A stretch of 64,000 nucleotides of DNA from Symsagittifera roscoffensis. Taxonomy: Eukaryota; Xenacoelomorpha; Acoela; Convolutidae. This document shows positions 42,587 to 57,608 of this stretch, one piece after another. Each line of letters begins with the position of its first letter. The first letter of the stretch is position 1. The notes beneath the pieces were generated by a model, which had not been told where the DNA came from, did no database searches, and saw nothing but the letters and a program-made list of their open reading frames with translations. The stretch lies in NCBI RefSeq assembly GCF_963678635.1, contig NC_087070.1:7846539-7910538 (forward strand). Direction: 5' to 3'. The position numbers and the translations under genes were made by a program.

Positions 42587-43028
42587 GGGTCTAGGACAAC
42601 AAGCCGACGGGACTTCAGGCCGAAAATTAAACTTTACAAGCACCTCAAATCATTATTTTTTCATCTGTAAAACGTTGCTTGTCAAAATCGTAAGCTATTT
42701 TACTCCATAATAAGCGTTATTTATGACAAAGAATCACTTGGGATTGGCATCCGTTAATAACATCAGCCGTTTTTTGAAATGCATAAATTATAAACAAAAA
42801 AACTTACCATCAACCGTGTTTTATTTTTCAACTTTCCTAAACATCATTTGGAGGCTTAAATTTTATGAAAACGCTCATAATTACCGAATAAAGATCATGA
42901 AATTGAGAATTTCTTCAAAAAAAGTTTCAAATTAATCATATTTCATGACTTAGTGACAAAATTTTCGACTTGAAGTCCCTAATTTTCCGATTCAGCTTGA
43001 AGTCCCGTCGGCTTGATGTCCGGCACCC
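42587..43028. mobile_element. DNA transposon remnant with 8-bp target duplication (hAT/Merlin type)
   Basis: A 442-bp non-coding element. The left end GGGTCTAGGACAACAAGCCG and the inverted right end GGGTGCCGGACATCAAGCCG share about 25 of 30 terminal positions, continuing ACGGGACTTC. It is flanked by the same 8 bp, AAATAGAT, at 42579-42586 and 43029-43036. An 8-bp duplication fits hAT or Merlin. Non-autonomous. Confidence 0.75.
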
Positions 43029-44843
43029 AAATAGATATGTTTGTTTTTAATTACAATTTTTTTTTTCAGAAACAGGTGATAGATCAGTTGATTGAACCCC
43101 TAACTCAGCGAGATTTTTCTAAACAGAATCATATAACTTACTTTTTAGCCGAATTATGTCATCAGCTAATTTTGCGCTTTTATACGTCAATCATTTGATT
43201 GTGTTAAGTCTTTTGTTCCTACCACGAAGGGGGAAGCAATATTGTACTCGGGCGTTTCAATTTGTTTTTCATATTTGTTTTCGCAAGATCGGATGCCACA
43301 AATAATTGACAGATACATTCGAATGAAATATCCTATTCAAATCAAATTCAATCAAACTTTTAAATTTGGTAAAAGATTGTTCCTTTTGAAATCCCGTTAA
43401 CATTTCTTTTTGTAATAAACATTCGTGTATATCGCAAATAGTTTTGATTTTCTTGTACTGACAATTTGCGCTTGTAAACTGGTACAATTGTTGTTTTGTT
43501 ATCTAGATACTGAAAGAAATATTTTTTAAAGCAAATGTAGTCGAAATGAAAAATACTTGTTTTTCAGGTCAACAACTCAATCTTTGGCGGTTTTTGATAT
43601 TTTGAAACAATTTTTGGAAGCTTTTTAAAAATTGTCTTTGTATTCTGCTTTTTTTCCTAATGTTTAAATTTTCAATTTTTCTGTAGCAGCTTGAACTGAT
43701 TGCATTAGTATATTTTAAAATTAAATTATATGCCATATAAAATGTTCAGATTTTCATCTTTCTTCACAAATGAATCTCTAGTCTGATTTGATTTTCTCAA
43801 ATGAGCCGTTATGAATTGTAACGGTTTAAAAAAGAGTAGATCTTACCTACCTTATAATGTTTTTTTTTGGTAGATTTTTTTGTATCACAAGTGATGCAAA
43901 GCTCAGTTTCACCGCTGTGTTAACAAATCTGGCCAGCAGGTCCGTGGTTTGTTACTGGCCAGTGTCTGTTTTTTTTCAATATATTTTTTTTGCGTGACCG
44001 AAAAACTTTGTCGGATTTCTGATATTGGTTTTCACAAAGTTTGGGATTTTTGGAAATTTTTTGTCTCTGTGTTCTTCTTTTTTTCAGAACGTATTGCCAT
44101 ATTGTGGGGGAAAAAATAATTTTCTTTACCTGAACTATGGCGTGGAAAACATTGTTCCGATTTTTTTTCACAAATGTGTTTGCCTGGTTCAATTTTGTCA
44201 AGTGAGCTTTTTATGAATCATAAGGGTTTAAAAATATATAGAGCCAACCTTTGTTATATTTTGATTGTTGAAAAATTATGGCACATATTTGTTTTGCAAG
44301 TGGTGCTAAGGTCCGCTTCGCCTCTGTGTAAATAAATTTGATTCATGCGGAACAATTTGATAAATTTTTTGATCCAGCCAAACTTTTTTCCTGTTTAATT
44401 AAAGAAATTGTTTAGTTATGGATAGTTTCGCTCCAAAAATTGGTGGATTAACAACTGAAAAGTTGGTTGGAATATTCTTTTTCTGGACGTAACTAGTTAG
44501 CTTCAGAAGTGCTTTTTAGCGACAAACCTGGGCATTCTTTGTTTACAAAAAATAGGAAAATCGTTATCCTAAATCATGCGTTATAAAACCTCATAGAATA
44601 GTCATGAAATATGTATTTTCAAATGTTTTTATTTCAGATTTTTTGCTCGTTACACTAACGTGTTTCTCCCCTTCCATTGTTGAAGAAAGTGGGTGATTTA
44701 ATGAGGATTTTCTTTGAATTTTGAACAGCCAACATCAATCGGCAAGATTGGAAAATTCGTTTTATGCCAGAAAGCATATCTTCTTTTTGTTCAAACAAGC
44801 ACTTGAATCTGCAATAAATACAGTACAACTGTGACTGGTTACA
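43029..44843. other. intergenic DNA with hairpin-tail repeats
   Basis: No gene seen. The strings CACAAGTGATGCAAAGCTC (about 43887) and GCAAGTGGTGCTAAGGTCC followed by GCTTCGCCTCTGTG (about 44298) belong to a repeat tail found many times in this window. The part before 44843 should contain the TMEM50 promoter and 5'UTR. Confidence 0.45.
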
Positions 44844-47597
<2,754 letters not shown>

Positions 47598-48037
47598 TTC
47601 ATTGCTCAATTTAAAAACGAAGACGTAATCGAGTTTGATTAAACCAGCCGAAAATGCGCTTAGTGTGTAAGCCAGCCAAAGCTTACGTCATTTGCGAGAA
47701 TCTTGCATAACTTTCGTAACTATAACACAATCATTACATAATTATTATTTAACTGTCAAGTATTTTTTTTTCGTCTAATTTACCGAGTAGCTGGTTTATA
47801 CTTCGGCTTGTTTTTATATTGAACTATTTACTTGAGTTCGGATCTGTCACAGATACTGTGCCGAGATTTTTCTGTAGTTAAATGAGGCGTTTTATGTTTT
47901 GTAAACTCAGTATTGAATTTAGACTATTAATTAAAATGAACCTTCCCTTTGCTTTAAGAAAAAAGCAATTTGTAATTGAAATCTCAAATGTTTGTATTCT
48001 TTCTAGAACATTGCATCGGCTGTGAAGTCATGTTTAA
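47598..48037. other. 3' region of TMEM50
   Basis: Likely the 3'UTR and flank. No clear AATAAA was seen. No other gene. Confidence 0.4.
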
Positions 48038-48045
48038 CCTGACCA

Positions 48046-48184
48046 CAGGGGCGGATCTAGGATTTTCTCGAGGGCGTTGACAAAAAAATCGCGTTTTTTT
48101 TGGCGCGCGCTCCCCCTCAAAGTTAGCATATATAGGAGGTCGAATCTCTGAGGGGAGAGGGGTCCCCCCCTAAATCCGCCCCTG
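48046..48184. mobile_element. hAT-type MITE with perfect 8-bp target duplication
   Basis: A 139-bp element with ends CAGGGGCGGATCTAGGATTT and (right) CTAAATCCGCCCCTG, flanked by CCTGACCA at 48038-48045 and 48185-48192. The ends are of the CAGGGGCGGATCCAGG type common in animal hAT MITEs. Intact ends and duplication point to a fairly recent insertion. Confidence 0.9.
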
Positions 48185-48739
48185 CCTGACCATACTATGT
48201 TGAAGTGCCGCAATGTATAGTGAGAAGGACGTTTGAATTCGGATGTTTTTCACCTCAGAAGTATAATCAGGGAAAATGTAAGTCATAATGGGCCGATTTA
48301 TGGTTTTATACAGAACTCTTACAACCGCAATTCGAACCGCAATCAAAATTGAAACAGCTATCTTCAATTTTTTCATTTTAATACTGAAGTTTTTTTGGCG
48401 ATATGCCCAGTGTCTTAAAATTATTATATAGAATAGTCTAAAAACTTGTATATGATGCGTTTTGATGCTGCACAACGGGTGTTTTAGCGAACTATTTTGA
48501 ATCAATGTCAATGACTTGTTAAAATGGGTAATTACGAATGAAGTCTTGCATCATAGTGTAACATTATTATTATCTTATTATTTTCTTATTATCTCTATCC
48601 CAATTGTATTGGTGTACACAGATGCTGTTTACATTCACCTTACAATATCCTAGAGAACATTAAATTTCGTTCAAGGAGTAATGAACGGAGTGAGTACTCT
48701 TATAGAAATCTTGTTGATTTAGTTCATATCGTTTGCTAG

Positions 48740-48970
48740 AAGGAAGGCAAACTCCACTATCGAACAGCAAAAGTGAAAAGTTCACGAAAAACGTAATTGA
48801 CTTCTAGTTTCGAAAATTAAATTTTCAGATTTACCAGCGAAGTATAAATATTTTCATCCAGTTTTCTCAAATGGGGTTGATTTTATCAAAAATGTGTCAA
48901 TCATAAATTCGTCTAGAATTTCAAAGAGCGTTAAGGGCATCTAGTTTTTTGGAAGTTCGAAAGTGAGATT
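48740..48970 (+). repeat. dispersed repeat family, copy 2
   Basis: Matches 32640-32905 and 61525-61760 in block order: GGCAAACTCCACTATCGAAC, AAGTGAAAAGTTCACGAAAAA, then the ATGTGTCAATCATAAATTC block. Confidence 0.5.
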
Positions 48971-50091
48971 TTCAAAAAACAAGCCAATATTTTTTGTTTA
49001 TTTTTTCTCTTTACTTGCGTTCATTGCAGTATCATTGAATGGAGATAATTTGAAAATTTGTATGGGATCACGATACTTTTTCCCCTTGCGATAAGCAAGG
49101 GTATTGCAATCGGTTACTAGACTTTTTCCCGTTTATAACTTTAGGCACAATATCTCCACTTCTAGAGGATATCTTCTGACTTGCTCAGTTGCTTGAAAAT
49201 TCAAAACAAAGTACTACGTAGTTACTTAAGTAGTAATTAGTTCAAGCCCGTTTCAGTTTGTAATTATTTTTTCAAAAAAAATCAAATCGCAATTTTCCGG
49301 TTCGTGTTTTTCGTTCTAATTTTTGTCGGTTCATTTTCCGCCGTTTTTGAAACGCATTTTTTATCTGGTAAGGTTTCTATTGGTTTTTAAAGCATGGGTT
49401 TTGTTTCAGTTTAAACAGGTCTTTCTATAACTGAAACTTCACAACTTTGTAAATTTACCATGTCTGATTTTGAATTTTTTTTGTTCATCGTTTTTTTTTA
49501 AATATTCAAACAGTTTCAGTGTCTCTTATAGCGACCTAGTCAACTTATTTTGCGTTATTTCGAGGGCAAAATATATCCGTTTGGGATTTTGTGTCCAGTT
49601 TGGATGGGTCGGAAAAACTTTCAAATTTTATGAAGTTTTTTTATGACAACAGTTTTGTTTTGGCTCAACATGTTTCACCCAAAGTTTGTTGGAGCTCGGT
49701 AATTGATATCCTTTTTATAGGGCTGTCTATGAACTTCATCCGATACCAAATTAAGTTTTTGTAGCAGTAATTTTTCAAATTTTGTCAAATTATTTTTTCA
49801 AGTAATTTTTTCCAAATAATTTTTCAAATTTTTTTTTTGACTTTTTTCATTCACTATTTTGTAGCGCAATGTGTGTTTTGCTTCGCAAGTGTTGCGAAGT
49901 CCGCTTCGCATCTGTAGGAAAAATTTGCCCTCTTTATAGATAAAGGATATTTAAAAAGAACCATGAGACGAGTACGTGTAAAACAACTTTGTTGTAGAAA
50001 ACATAAAAAGAAAGGAATTAATTTTTTGGACCAGTTTTACAGTAAGAATTGGAAGGTGAAGCAGATGACATTGGACCCTTTTGTCCAGGAT

Positions 50092-50163
50092 TTTGGTTTG
50101 AACGTACGACATCCGTGTTCAAAAGAGCGTGCCTTGCCCATTCGGCTACAGCCGTTCCTAAGC
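50092..50163 (-). repeat. tRNA-like sequence (SINE head candidate)
   Basis: On the minus strand TAGCCGAATGGGCAAGGC fits an A box and TCGTACGTTCAAACC fits a B box. The anticodon arm reads GCTCTTTTGAACACGGA. The acceptor stem is not convincing. Confidence 0.5.
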
Positions 50164-50379
50164 AACATGCATAAAGCTGTTCGGTTATGGTTCATAATTG
50201 TTGAACGCTGCTATGTTTCAACTCGATGACAAAAATTGGTAACTTACCCAATTCATAATATTTTTGACAAACTGATTCATGCGTAGCGATGTCGTTAGCA
50301 TTTGAATATTATAATCATGTCAAGTTTTATCAACAGATTTTTCTAAGTAACAGCTAGTGTTTCGTTTTCAGATACTAAA

Positions 50380-52042
50380 ATGAGTAATTCTGTTTGTGTC
50401 AGCTGTGAAGACACTTTCCCAAACATCAAACTCAACCGATGCCAGAGCTGCTCTGAGAAACAAGATAATGCGGCCGTCGTTGAGTTTCTTTGCGAAGACT
50501 GTGTGATTGCACACATTCGTAAAGGCCATACGGTCGTGGATTCGAAAGGAAACGAACCATTAACATGTTCTAAGCACAGTTTAATCTGCACAGAATATTG
50601 TGCGACTTGCGACGTTCCGTTCTGCTTGAAATGTATTGGAAATCACAGCGATCACAAGTTTCAGTCTGTGGACGAAAAAGCGTCGGAAGTGAAAGCTAAG
50701 GTTTTCGAGATATTGGAGGAATTAGAAATGAAGGAAAAGCCACTGAGACTAAAACAAAAGGCAAATGCGGATGTGTATAGTCAAAACAAGCAACTCGTTC
50801 ATGATTTGAAAGAGATGGTTAAAGAGGAATGTAAAAAATTGGAAGAACACCTGCTGCGAAAAATTGATGAAAAGTTGGAATTAAACAATGATTTATCCAG
50901 TGAATTGAAAAGCATTTATGAGAAGTTGTTGGATTTGCAGAAAATGACGCGAGAGTTGCTGAGTCAATCCAACCCAAGATTGCTGAAAGATATAGTTGCA
51001 ACTGCTAAAAATGTACAGAATTTCGAACCGATTTACAATGATTCGATTGTAAAAGAAAGCAAAGTTTTTTCTTGTGATTTTGGAGATGCTCGGAAAGTTT
51101 TCGAAGACATCGGGGATACATTTGAGCAGCTCATAAAAACATCCAGAGGTGAGGTTTTTTATCTTGCGGGATTTGCCGGCTCTGTTATATTTAGAGTAGA
51201 AATTGTGCATCAATGTGAAATCAAAGTTTCTACTTTATCGGTTTCTAAAAATGGTGTTCAAAGTTCGAACGGCCCTGGATGTGTTGAAAGATTGACTGGT
51301 AATGTAGAAATCACTCATGTTTTCGATTGTGCATATGTTGGTTATTTAATAATCCTGCTGAAAGACAAATCTGCAAAAAAAATATTTTCTTCAAAATCGC
51401 CGTTTTGAACCATTTGATTACCCGCGATGTGCTAATTTCTTGTGGCCATATAATTTTCGGCACAATAATAATTCTGCTGAGTGGTCTTACTGGGATGCAG
51501 AGGCGAGGAGAGTTCGGTTCACTCACGACCAGAATATGAGTTTCGCCTGTGATCACTGTCCCAAAATCGAAATGAGCAGCTTTTACGACCATAATCTCTT
51601 CTTCATTGATCAGAACTGTGACATCATTGCTCTCTACCCAGCTAATGCTTGGACTGAGAAAATCAGCAAAGGAGTTCATCAGCTGGAATCAATTGACCAT
51701 ATTACTGAGTTAAATGAGAATATGCTTATGTGTTGGTCTGTAGCTACCAAGTCGGTTACGGTTTTGTCCACAGCTACCAATTGGGCGAACCCCATGGGAA
51801 ACATGCATGGAGCATACGCGATGCAAGAAAATGTGGGGCTTATGCAAACACTTGCACCGCAGGGATTACGACTGGTCAATTCGACATATACCGTCCAACA
51901 GCGTTTTTCTTGGGAGAATAAACCAGAAGTATTTGCTAGCGGTATTCCAAAATTTCCCAACTTCTATCTGTGTCCCGTTTTAAAGCAAACTGACGAAAAC
52001 CAATCAGTCGATAATTATGTGTTTGGAGCTTTTCTATTGTGA
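50380..52042 (+). CDS. B-box zinc-finger (TRIM-like) protein, frame shift within the gene
   Basis: Intronless. The 342-codon first frame has a B-box1-like cluster (CVSC, CQSC, CEDC, HIRKGH, residues 6-50), a B-box2 (CSKHSLICTEYCATCDVPFC-LKC-GNHSDH, about 63-95) and a coiled coil (about 100-200). This is the B-box/coiled-coil part of TRIM proteins without a RING. Translation stops at 51408, but a shifted frame is open upstream of it and runs to 52042 (SAEWSYWDAEARRV..., a beta-rich, possibly propeller-like end). The switch falls at a run of eight A at about 51374-51382, so this is a sequencing slip or a real mutation. A whole product would be about 555 aa. AATAAA follows at 52070. TRIM-like proteins act in ubiquitin signalling or scaffolding; the role here is unknown. 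Confidence 0.7.
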
Positions 52043-52069
52043 TCTTTCCGTTTGTATCTAGCAGAAGAG

Positions 52070-52075
52070 AATAAA
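52070..52075 (+). terminator. polyadenylation signal of the B-box gene
   Basis: AATAAA 28 bases after the TGA of the gene. Confidence 0.6.
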
Positions 52076-52404
52076 AAGAAGAATTTAATTACTTAATTTC
52101 TAATGTATGAATATTTTCTAATTGAAACAACTTCAAGTATACATGAAATTCTTGTTAATTTACGTAAATTTACCTGTAAAACACAATTTTTTTAATTTTC
52201 AATACGTTCCTCATTGTTTCGGCTTATGTTAAATCGGTTTAGCCACCTTGTATCGTGTCGTTTGAAGCGGTAAAGTAAAGTTAATTGTTTTTGTATGTTT
52301 TGGGGCGGTATGGTTTGCTATGAGTTCTTTTTGAAACTTAATAGCAAATTTTATAACAAATTTACTAAGTGCGGTTGTTTACGCAAGTATTACTGAGTCT
52401 CTTT

Positions 52405-52548
52405 AAATATCCTCCCTTTTGCTAAGTGGGAGATTCGTTGCTAGTTGCTAAATTCGCATTTGCTTAATCGTTGAGTGATTTCATTATACGGTTGGCAATT
52501 CGTTACTAGGTACCACAGGGGGAGGGGAATAGTTAAAGAGATCTATAT
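52405..52548. mobile_element. short MITE, CTCTTTAA-type inverted ends, copy 2
   Basis: The left end CTCTTTAAATATCCTCCC and the right end GGGGAATAGTTAAAGAG are inverted. Inside, GATTCGTTGCTAG pairs with the TTCGTTACTAGG region. Same family as 42351-42504. Confidence 0.6.
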
Positions 52549-53031
52549 TACCGACTTAGTGACCGGTCGCTAAGCGATACTAAATGCTCATTTAACGCTG
52601 TTGATTATGTTCTGTGCGTTCTTTTCATAAAATCAACGTCGATCAAGATAAAATGTTTGAAATTTTTGTATATGTAGTTTTTCAAATATTATTTGACTGT
52701 CATTTCTGTCTCAATTTCTTTTGACAGGATTGCAATGCTATCTATACTTGCGCTGTATCGCAAAAGTTCTGAAGCTCCTTTTTGCCTTTGTGTGAGAATA
52801 CATTAACACGAAATTTCTTTTTCAAATGTAATCTATCTACTCAGTGAAGTTCCATATCCATATCATATCTGTTTATCCATCTCTAACTGAATATCAACAG
52901 AGTAAAGTTTATTTTTCCATCTGTTCTCGTGTATTATCAGAGTTAAAGTCATGTGGTTCTAAATAACTATAATTGTCATAGTTTTGAATTAAAGTTTGGT
53001 ATCATCATTTTGATTCGACCCGAAATCGTAA
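52549..53031. other. intergenic DNA, no gene seen
   Basis: AT-rich. Nothing recognisable. Confidence 0.4.
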
Positions 53032-53554
53032 ACAAGACTGCTCGTATCAGGGTGAAGCCCTGAATGTTCCGACTGCCTTTTAAGGTTTATGGAGCAGCAG
53101 TAATAACATAAAAAATGAAATAAAATAAAATGAAATTTTTTTTTCTAAAATTGAAAATTTTTCATGAAAATCATCCCCCCACACGCCATATAAAGTACAA
53201 AAAGATAGATTTCGTTCCTTGTAACAAATCAATTATGGCAAATAAGCTTCGTTCAACCAATTTGGAACGATTTATAAGACGGATTAAATCTCTGCTTACG
53301 CGTTAATAGCGCGAATTATATCGCGCGTTAATTGTCCCAAATTGGTCAAAATGGCAATCTTTAAACCCTCATAACTTTACGAAAAATGATCACAGGTGAA
53401 ATATCTTTTCAAATTCAAGCTCAAGACAACAATACATTTTGAATGATATAAAAAATTCTGTCAAAAATGGCTAGTTAAAGAGTCGAAATTTGTCTGAAGA
53501 AAAAAAAACCCACCCGAGCACAAATATTCCGTTACTTTCGTATCGAAAGTCTGA
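53032..53554 (-). repeat. 500-bp repeat, left inverted copy
   Basis: Inverted relative to 54768-55264 and 57112-57608. Landmarks: ACAAGACTGCTCGTATCAGG at the outer end, CCCCCCACACGCCATATAAA, the CG-rich stretch CGCGAATTATATCGCGCG, and TTCCGTTACTTTCGTATCGAAAGT at the inner end. Inner and outer ends are shared with the right copy. Confidence 0.8.
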
Positions 53555-54767
53555 ACAATTACGCTAACAGACGTTTAGAGAGCGCTAGCATTTGCCTCCT
53601 ATAGTTTTGGAATGTCTGCCAAGTTTTTCGTGAAGTTCAAACATCCGTTGATGGTAAGCTGGTTTTTCTGTTGTTCCGAAAGTTGATTTACTTTCGCGGT
53701 AGAAATGAGATTTTTGGTCCTCATAAAGATGTTTACGGGCAACAGATTGTTGTACGTGGATATTGCTTCTAAAACAAATAAAACAAAGTTTTCTGTTTGA
53801 TCTGCTTGGAAAGCATGAGCCATTTGCTGGAATCAACTTCGGCTCTTTTCCAGTTCCCCCTTTAGTTTTTTTTCTGAAATTAAATATATGAAAGTCTACT
53901 TTAAACTACTTTTCTTGTTCTTCAAAACGTGTCAGCGTGAACTAGTGAACAAATTTTTACAATTTTCTTACAAGCAAAATGACGGTGAAGAATTTTTGAA
54001 TCGCTTAATTTTTAATTTTACGAGGGGGCTGGGAAACTGGAAAAGAGCCGCAACATCTAAATGAACGAACACAAAGTGACTTTTTTACACTAGCAAGCAT
54101 AGTGTTTTATTACGAACCTTCTTTTTTTCCCATCTAACTCGCAATTAAAATTGCTCATTTGGTGGCTGAGTTGTTAGTACTTGAGACTCCTAATCTCTAG
54201 ATCGCAGGATCGATTCCGACACATAGCTGAATTTTAGCTGATTCTGGGCTTAATTCTAAATTTTTTTTTCACTTTATAGAGCTACTTTTTGACGTGTCTT
54301 GCTAGTATTTGCCAAACGCAGCTGCGCTTCTGTGTACACATTCCCTCCTCCTAAACTATTCAGTTTCTCTAGATCTTTCTCTTTTGAACTCAAAAGAGCA
54401 AGTCCAAAACGAAGCCTGGTAAAATCTAAAAGTTTGAAATAATTTACTTGGTAAAAATTTACTTCTTGGAAATGGAAAACAATTACTTCTGGAGAATACC
54501 TTGACAATATCCCACACATAAATTAAGTTTTATATGTTCTGTCTTTTTGTGAAAATATCTTCATAAATAGTTTTCTTATCTCTAAAAAATAGGTGCTCAG
54601 AAGTCATTTTAAGCAGTTAAAAAAATTTGGTCCAATTCGATCTGTTTTGGTGCTTGTTTTGTCATAAAGTTCTGTAATTTCTACGAAAAAAAAGAAAGAA
54701 CGAATTTATTTCTTCAATTGTATAAATTGAAAGATATGCAAACAGTATCAAATTTTTGTTAGACTTT
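53555..54767. other. interior between the inverted 500-bp repeats
   Basis: No transposase is visible. It holds a SINE-like unit (54160-54345) and short frames without family features. Confidence 0.5.
54160..54345 (+). mobile_element. tRNA-derived SINE with hairpin tail
   Basis: The head GGTGGCTGAGTTGTTAGTAC, anticodon arm around GAGACTCCTAATCTCT and B box GGATCGATTCC resemble an Arg(CCT) tRNA. About 120 bp later comes the tail TTTGCCAAACGCAGCTGCGC then TTCTGTG. The same head-to-tail order recurs at 62544-62725. Confidence 0.6.
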
Positions 54768-55264
54768 ACTGTTCCGACTTTCGATACGAAAGTAACGGAA
54801 TATTTGTGCTCGGGGTGGGTTTCTTTTCTTCTGACAAATTTTCTTTTTAACTAGCCATTTTCGACGGAATTTTTTAATATCATTCAAAAAGTATTGTTGT
54901 ACTGAGCTTGAATTTGAAAAGATATTTCACCTGTGATCATTTTTCGTAAAGTTATGAGATTGCCATTTCGGCCAATTTGGGACGATTAACGCGTAAGCGG
55001 AGATTTAATCCGTCTTATAAATCGTTTCAAATTGGTTGAACGAAGCTTATTTGCCATAATTGATTTGTTACTAGGAGCGAATTCTATTCTTTTGTACTTT
55101 ATATGGTGTGTGGGGGGATGATTTTCCTTTAAAATTTTCAAATTAAAAAAAAATTCATTTTGTTTTATTTCAATTAATTTTTTTAAATGTTTTTACTGCT
55201 GCTCCATAAATCTTAAAGGCAGTCGGAACATTCTGGGCTTCGTCCTGATACGAGCAGTCTTGTT
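54768..55264 (+). repeat. 500-bp repeat, right inverted copy
   Basis: Reverse complement of 53032-53554 over nearly its full length: GACTTTCGATACGAAAGTAA at the inner end, GATACGAGCAGTCTTGTTA at the outer end. The pair could be long terminal inverted repeats of one foldback-type element of about 2.2 kb, or two opposed insertions. Confidence 0.8.
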
Positions 55265-57111
55265 ATATTTATATGAAACAACAGGTATGCAAAGGAAATA
55301 GATAGACAGCGTTCAAATTCAATGACCTCTGAGAGTGTACCCAGGGTATACTACAAAAATTAATGTTAACGTATTAATTAACTAGATGTAATATTAATAT
55401 TTTTAGGTATAGAATTTATAACTTCTTTAGTGTTACGAATAAATAATTTAATGGAAAGTCGAGTTCATTAAAAATTGTTCAGTTTACTTATTGTCATTAT
55501 ACCAAATAGCATGAGGACAATGTCCCTTTTCACTGAACCTGGAAATAGAAAAAACCCAAGTTTAGGAAAAATCTGTTGAATCATAAAAACGTTGATATCT
55601 CGAAAGTTAGCATTTTGAGGGGGCAGATTATTGGGCGAGATTCCCAACCTAAAATGGGGGTATAATAGCACCCAATCGCTGTGATTGAATTTTTGGTACA
55701 CGGCAAGCGAATACTAGTTTTCAAAAATAAAGCGGTTCAGATCAATATTTCCCATATATATTTTTATTTCAATTTTTGAACTTTTTGTTCCTTTTCATGG
55801 ACTCAAGATTCCGTGGTAGCAGATTATCGCCCAACTAAACTATAATTTCTCTACCCCTGATTTGTTATGAATATGAATTAAGCTTTTTTTCACTGATGGT
55901 TTTTGGTGTTGCCATCTGTTTGATCTGTTTATGTTTCGAATGGCGTCAACATGGTGTTCAAAAGTTTTGTCGATTGTAGGCCATTGAAACTTTGCATGCA
56001 AAATCTCAGAAGGTCATAAAGCTTGTATACAATCAGTTTTTCATTGCTAGTAAAATGTCCGGTGACGCTGTCAAATTTGTGCTTAAAATGAATCGTTCGT
56101 ACGTTAGATTTTCTGGTGTTTCAGGGTAAAAAAGAGAGGTTAAGAGTAGAAAACTGGTGCACCCGTAAACGAGTAGACCATTTTGAATTATAGTTTTAAA
56201 ATAAAATTTATAATATGTTTAAGTTATATTTTAAGGTAAAACCCTGCTCTCAGGTCGGTCTCCAGCCGTAATTTGGCACCGATTTATTGTTTCACCCTCC
56301 TAGAGTTGTTCAAATGGTAAAAGCTGTCGTTCTTTTTGCGTTGCGTTATCGGTTATTTCTTATAGATGTTTGAAAGCTCACTCCGAAGCATCGCAGACTT
56401 AATTTTCACCCTGGCGTTTTTGTTTTGAAATCTTTACACATGTTTCCTTGCTGCTTCTCGAATCGACAATAGGCTGATTATGATTTCAGTCTGTCTGTTT
56501 CTGGTGATGATGTTTTCAGTCGCAAGCAGAAACATTTTGTTTGCATTGCGAACCTCGAAATAGTTTCGAGCCGTTTTTAAAGCCTTGCAGGCAAATGCGG
56601 AAGTAAGAACTAAAACGGTTTCTCTGTTGCGCACTATATTGGCGTTTCTTTCTCGCATGCAGGAGGTTTTTTGTTTGAGTATCCTTTAGTACAGCTGGTG
56701 ATGCGAAGCGTGTTTTTAGTACAGCTGGTGATGCGGTAACAAAAAAAACGCAGTTTGTTATCTGGAGAGCATGTTGATATGCAAATCTTCATGCGTGATA
56801 ATTGGTATTTGTTAACTCCGTGACTCGAAATTAAATTTTTCATTTATTTTTTTTGCGCAGGTTCAAGTTTTTTGTGGAAAAAAAATTACCTCTCAGAAAT
56901 TTTGAAGTTCAACACTCGAATAAGCGTTCGAATGTTTGTGTCAAATGTTCGAACTCTTGATTTGAACATTTGTTGCAACACTAGTATGAACTATTTTTTT
57001 TCCAACCTAAGTTGCAAATATTGTTGTGACAAAATGTGTTCATTTTGAAAGTGTTCATTTTGATCAATAACCAACTATTAAGTACAACCAATGCTAAGGA
57101 TTTCAACACAG
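55265..57111. other. intergenic DNA, no gene seen
   Basis: AT-rich. A 30-bp tandem pair (AGTACAGCTGGTGATGCG at about 56690 and 56718) and one reversed satellite-like string (about 55322-55350) are the only structures noticed. Confidence 0.45.
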
Positions 57112-57608
57112 ACTTTTATTATTCCGACTTTCATAACAAAAGTAACGGAATTTTTGTGCTCGGGGTGGTTTTTTTTCTTCAGACGATTTTCGACTTTTTA
57201 ACTAGCCGTTTTTGCCGGGATTTTTTTTAGGTATCATTCAAAAATTATTGTTATCCTGAGCTTAAATTTGGAAAGATATTGCACCTGTGATCATTTTCTG
57301 TAAAGTTATGGGGGCTTAAAAATTGCCATTTCGGCCAATTTGGGACAATTAACGCGCGATGTATTTCACGCTATTTACGCGTAAGTGGAGATTTAATCCG
57401 TAATAGAATTCGTTCCAAATTGGTTAACGGAAACTTTTTTTGCCATAATTCAGTTGTTACTAGGAGCTAAATTTGTCACTTTGTACTTTACATGGCGTGT
57501 GGGGAATGATTTTCACAAAAAAATTCTCAAATTAAAAAAAAACTTCTTGATTTGATTACGCTTAATTTTTTCACGTTATTACTGCTCCATAGACTGCTCT
57601 ATAAGTTG
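57112..57608 (+). repeat. 500-bp repeat, third copy (solo)
   Basis: Same orientation and extent as 54768-55264: CCGACTTTCATAACAAAAGT, GTGCTCGGGGTGG, GATTTAATCCG, GGCGTGTGGGG and ACTGCTCCATAGACTGC. It stands alone, which fits a dispersed repeat family or a solo end. Confidence 0.75.

Larger units (their letters stand above)
48193..50379. other. intergenic repeats between TMEM50 and the B-box gene
   Basis: It contains a copy of the dispersed family (48740-48970), a hairpin-tail repeat (GCGAAGTCCGCTTCGC at about 49893-49908) and a tRNA-like sequence. TTTTCAG lies nine bases before the ATG of the B-box gene. No protein gene seen. Confidence 0.5.

Noticed and set aside
54160-54232. Genuine tRNA-Arg gene
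   Set aside because: Acceptor and T stems do not pair properly, and a similar head-plus-tail unit recurs at 62544; better read as a SINE.
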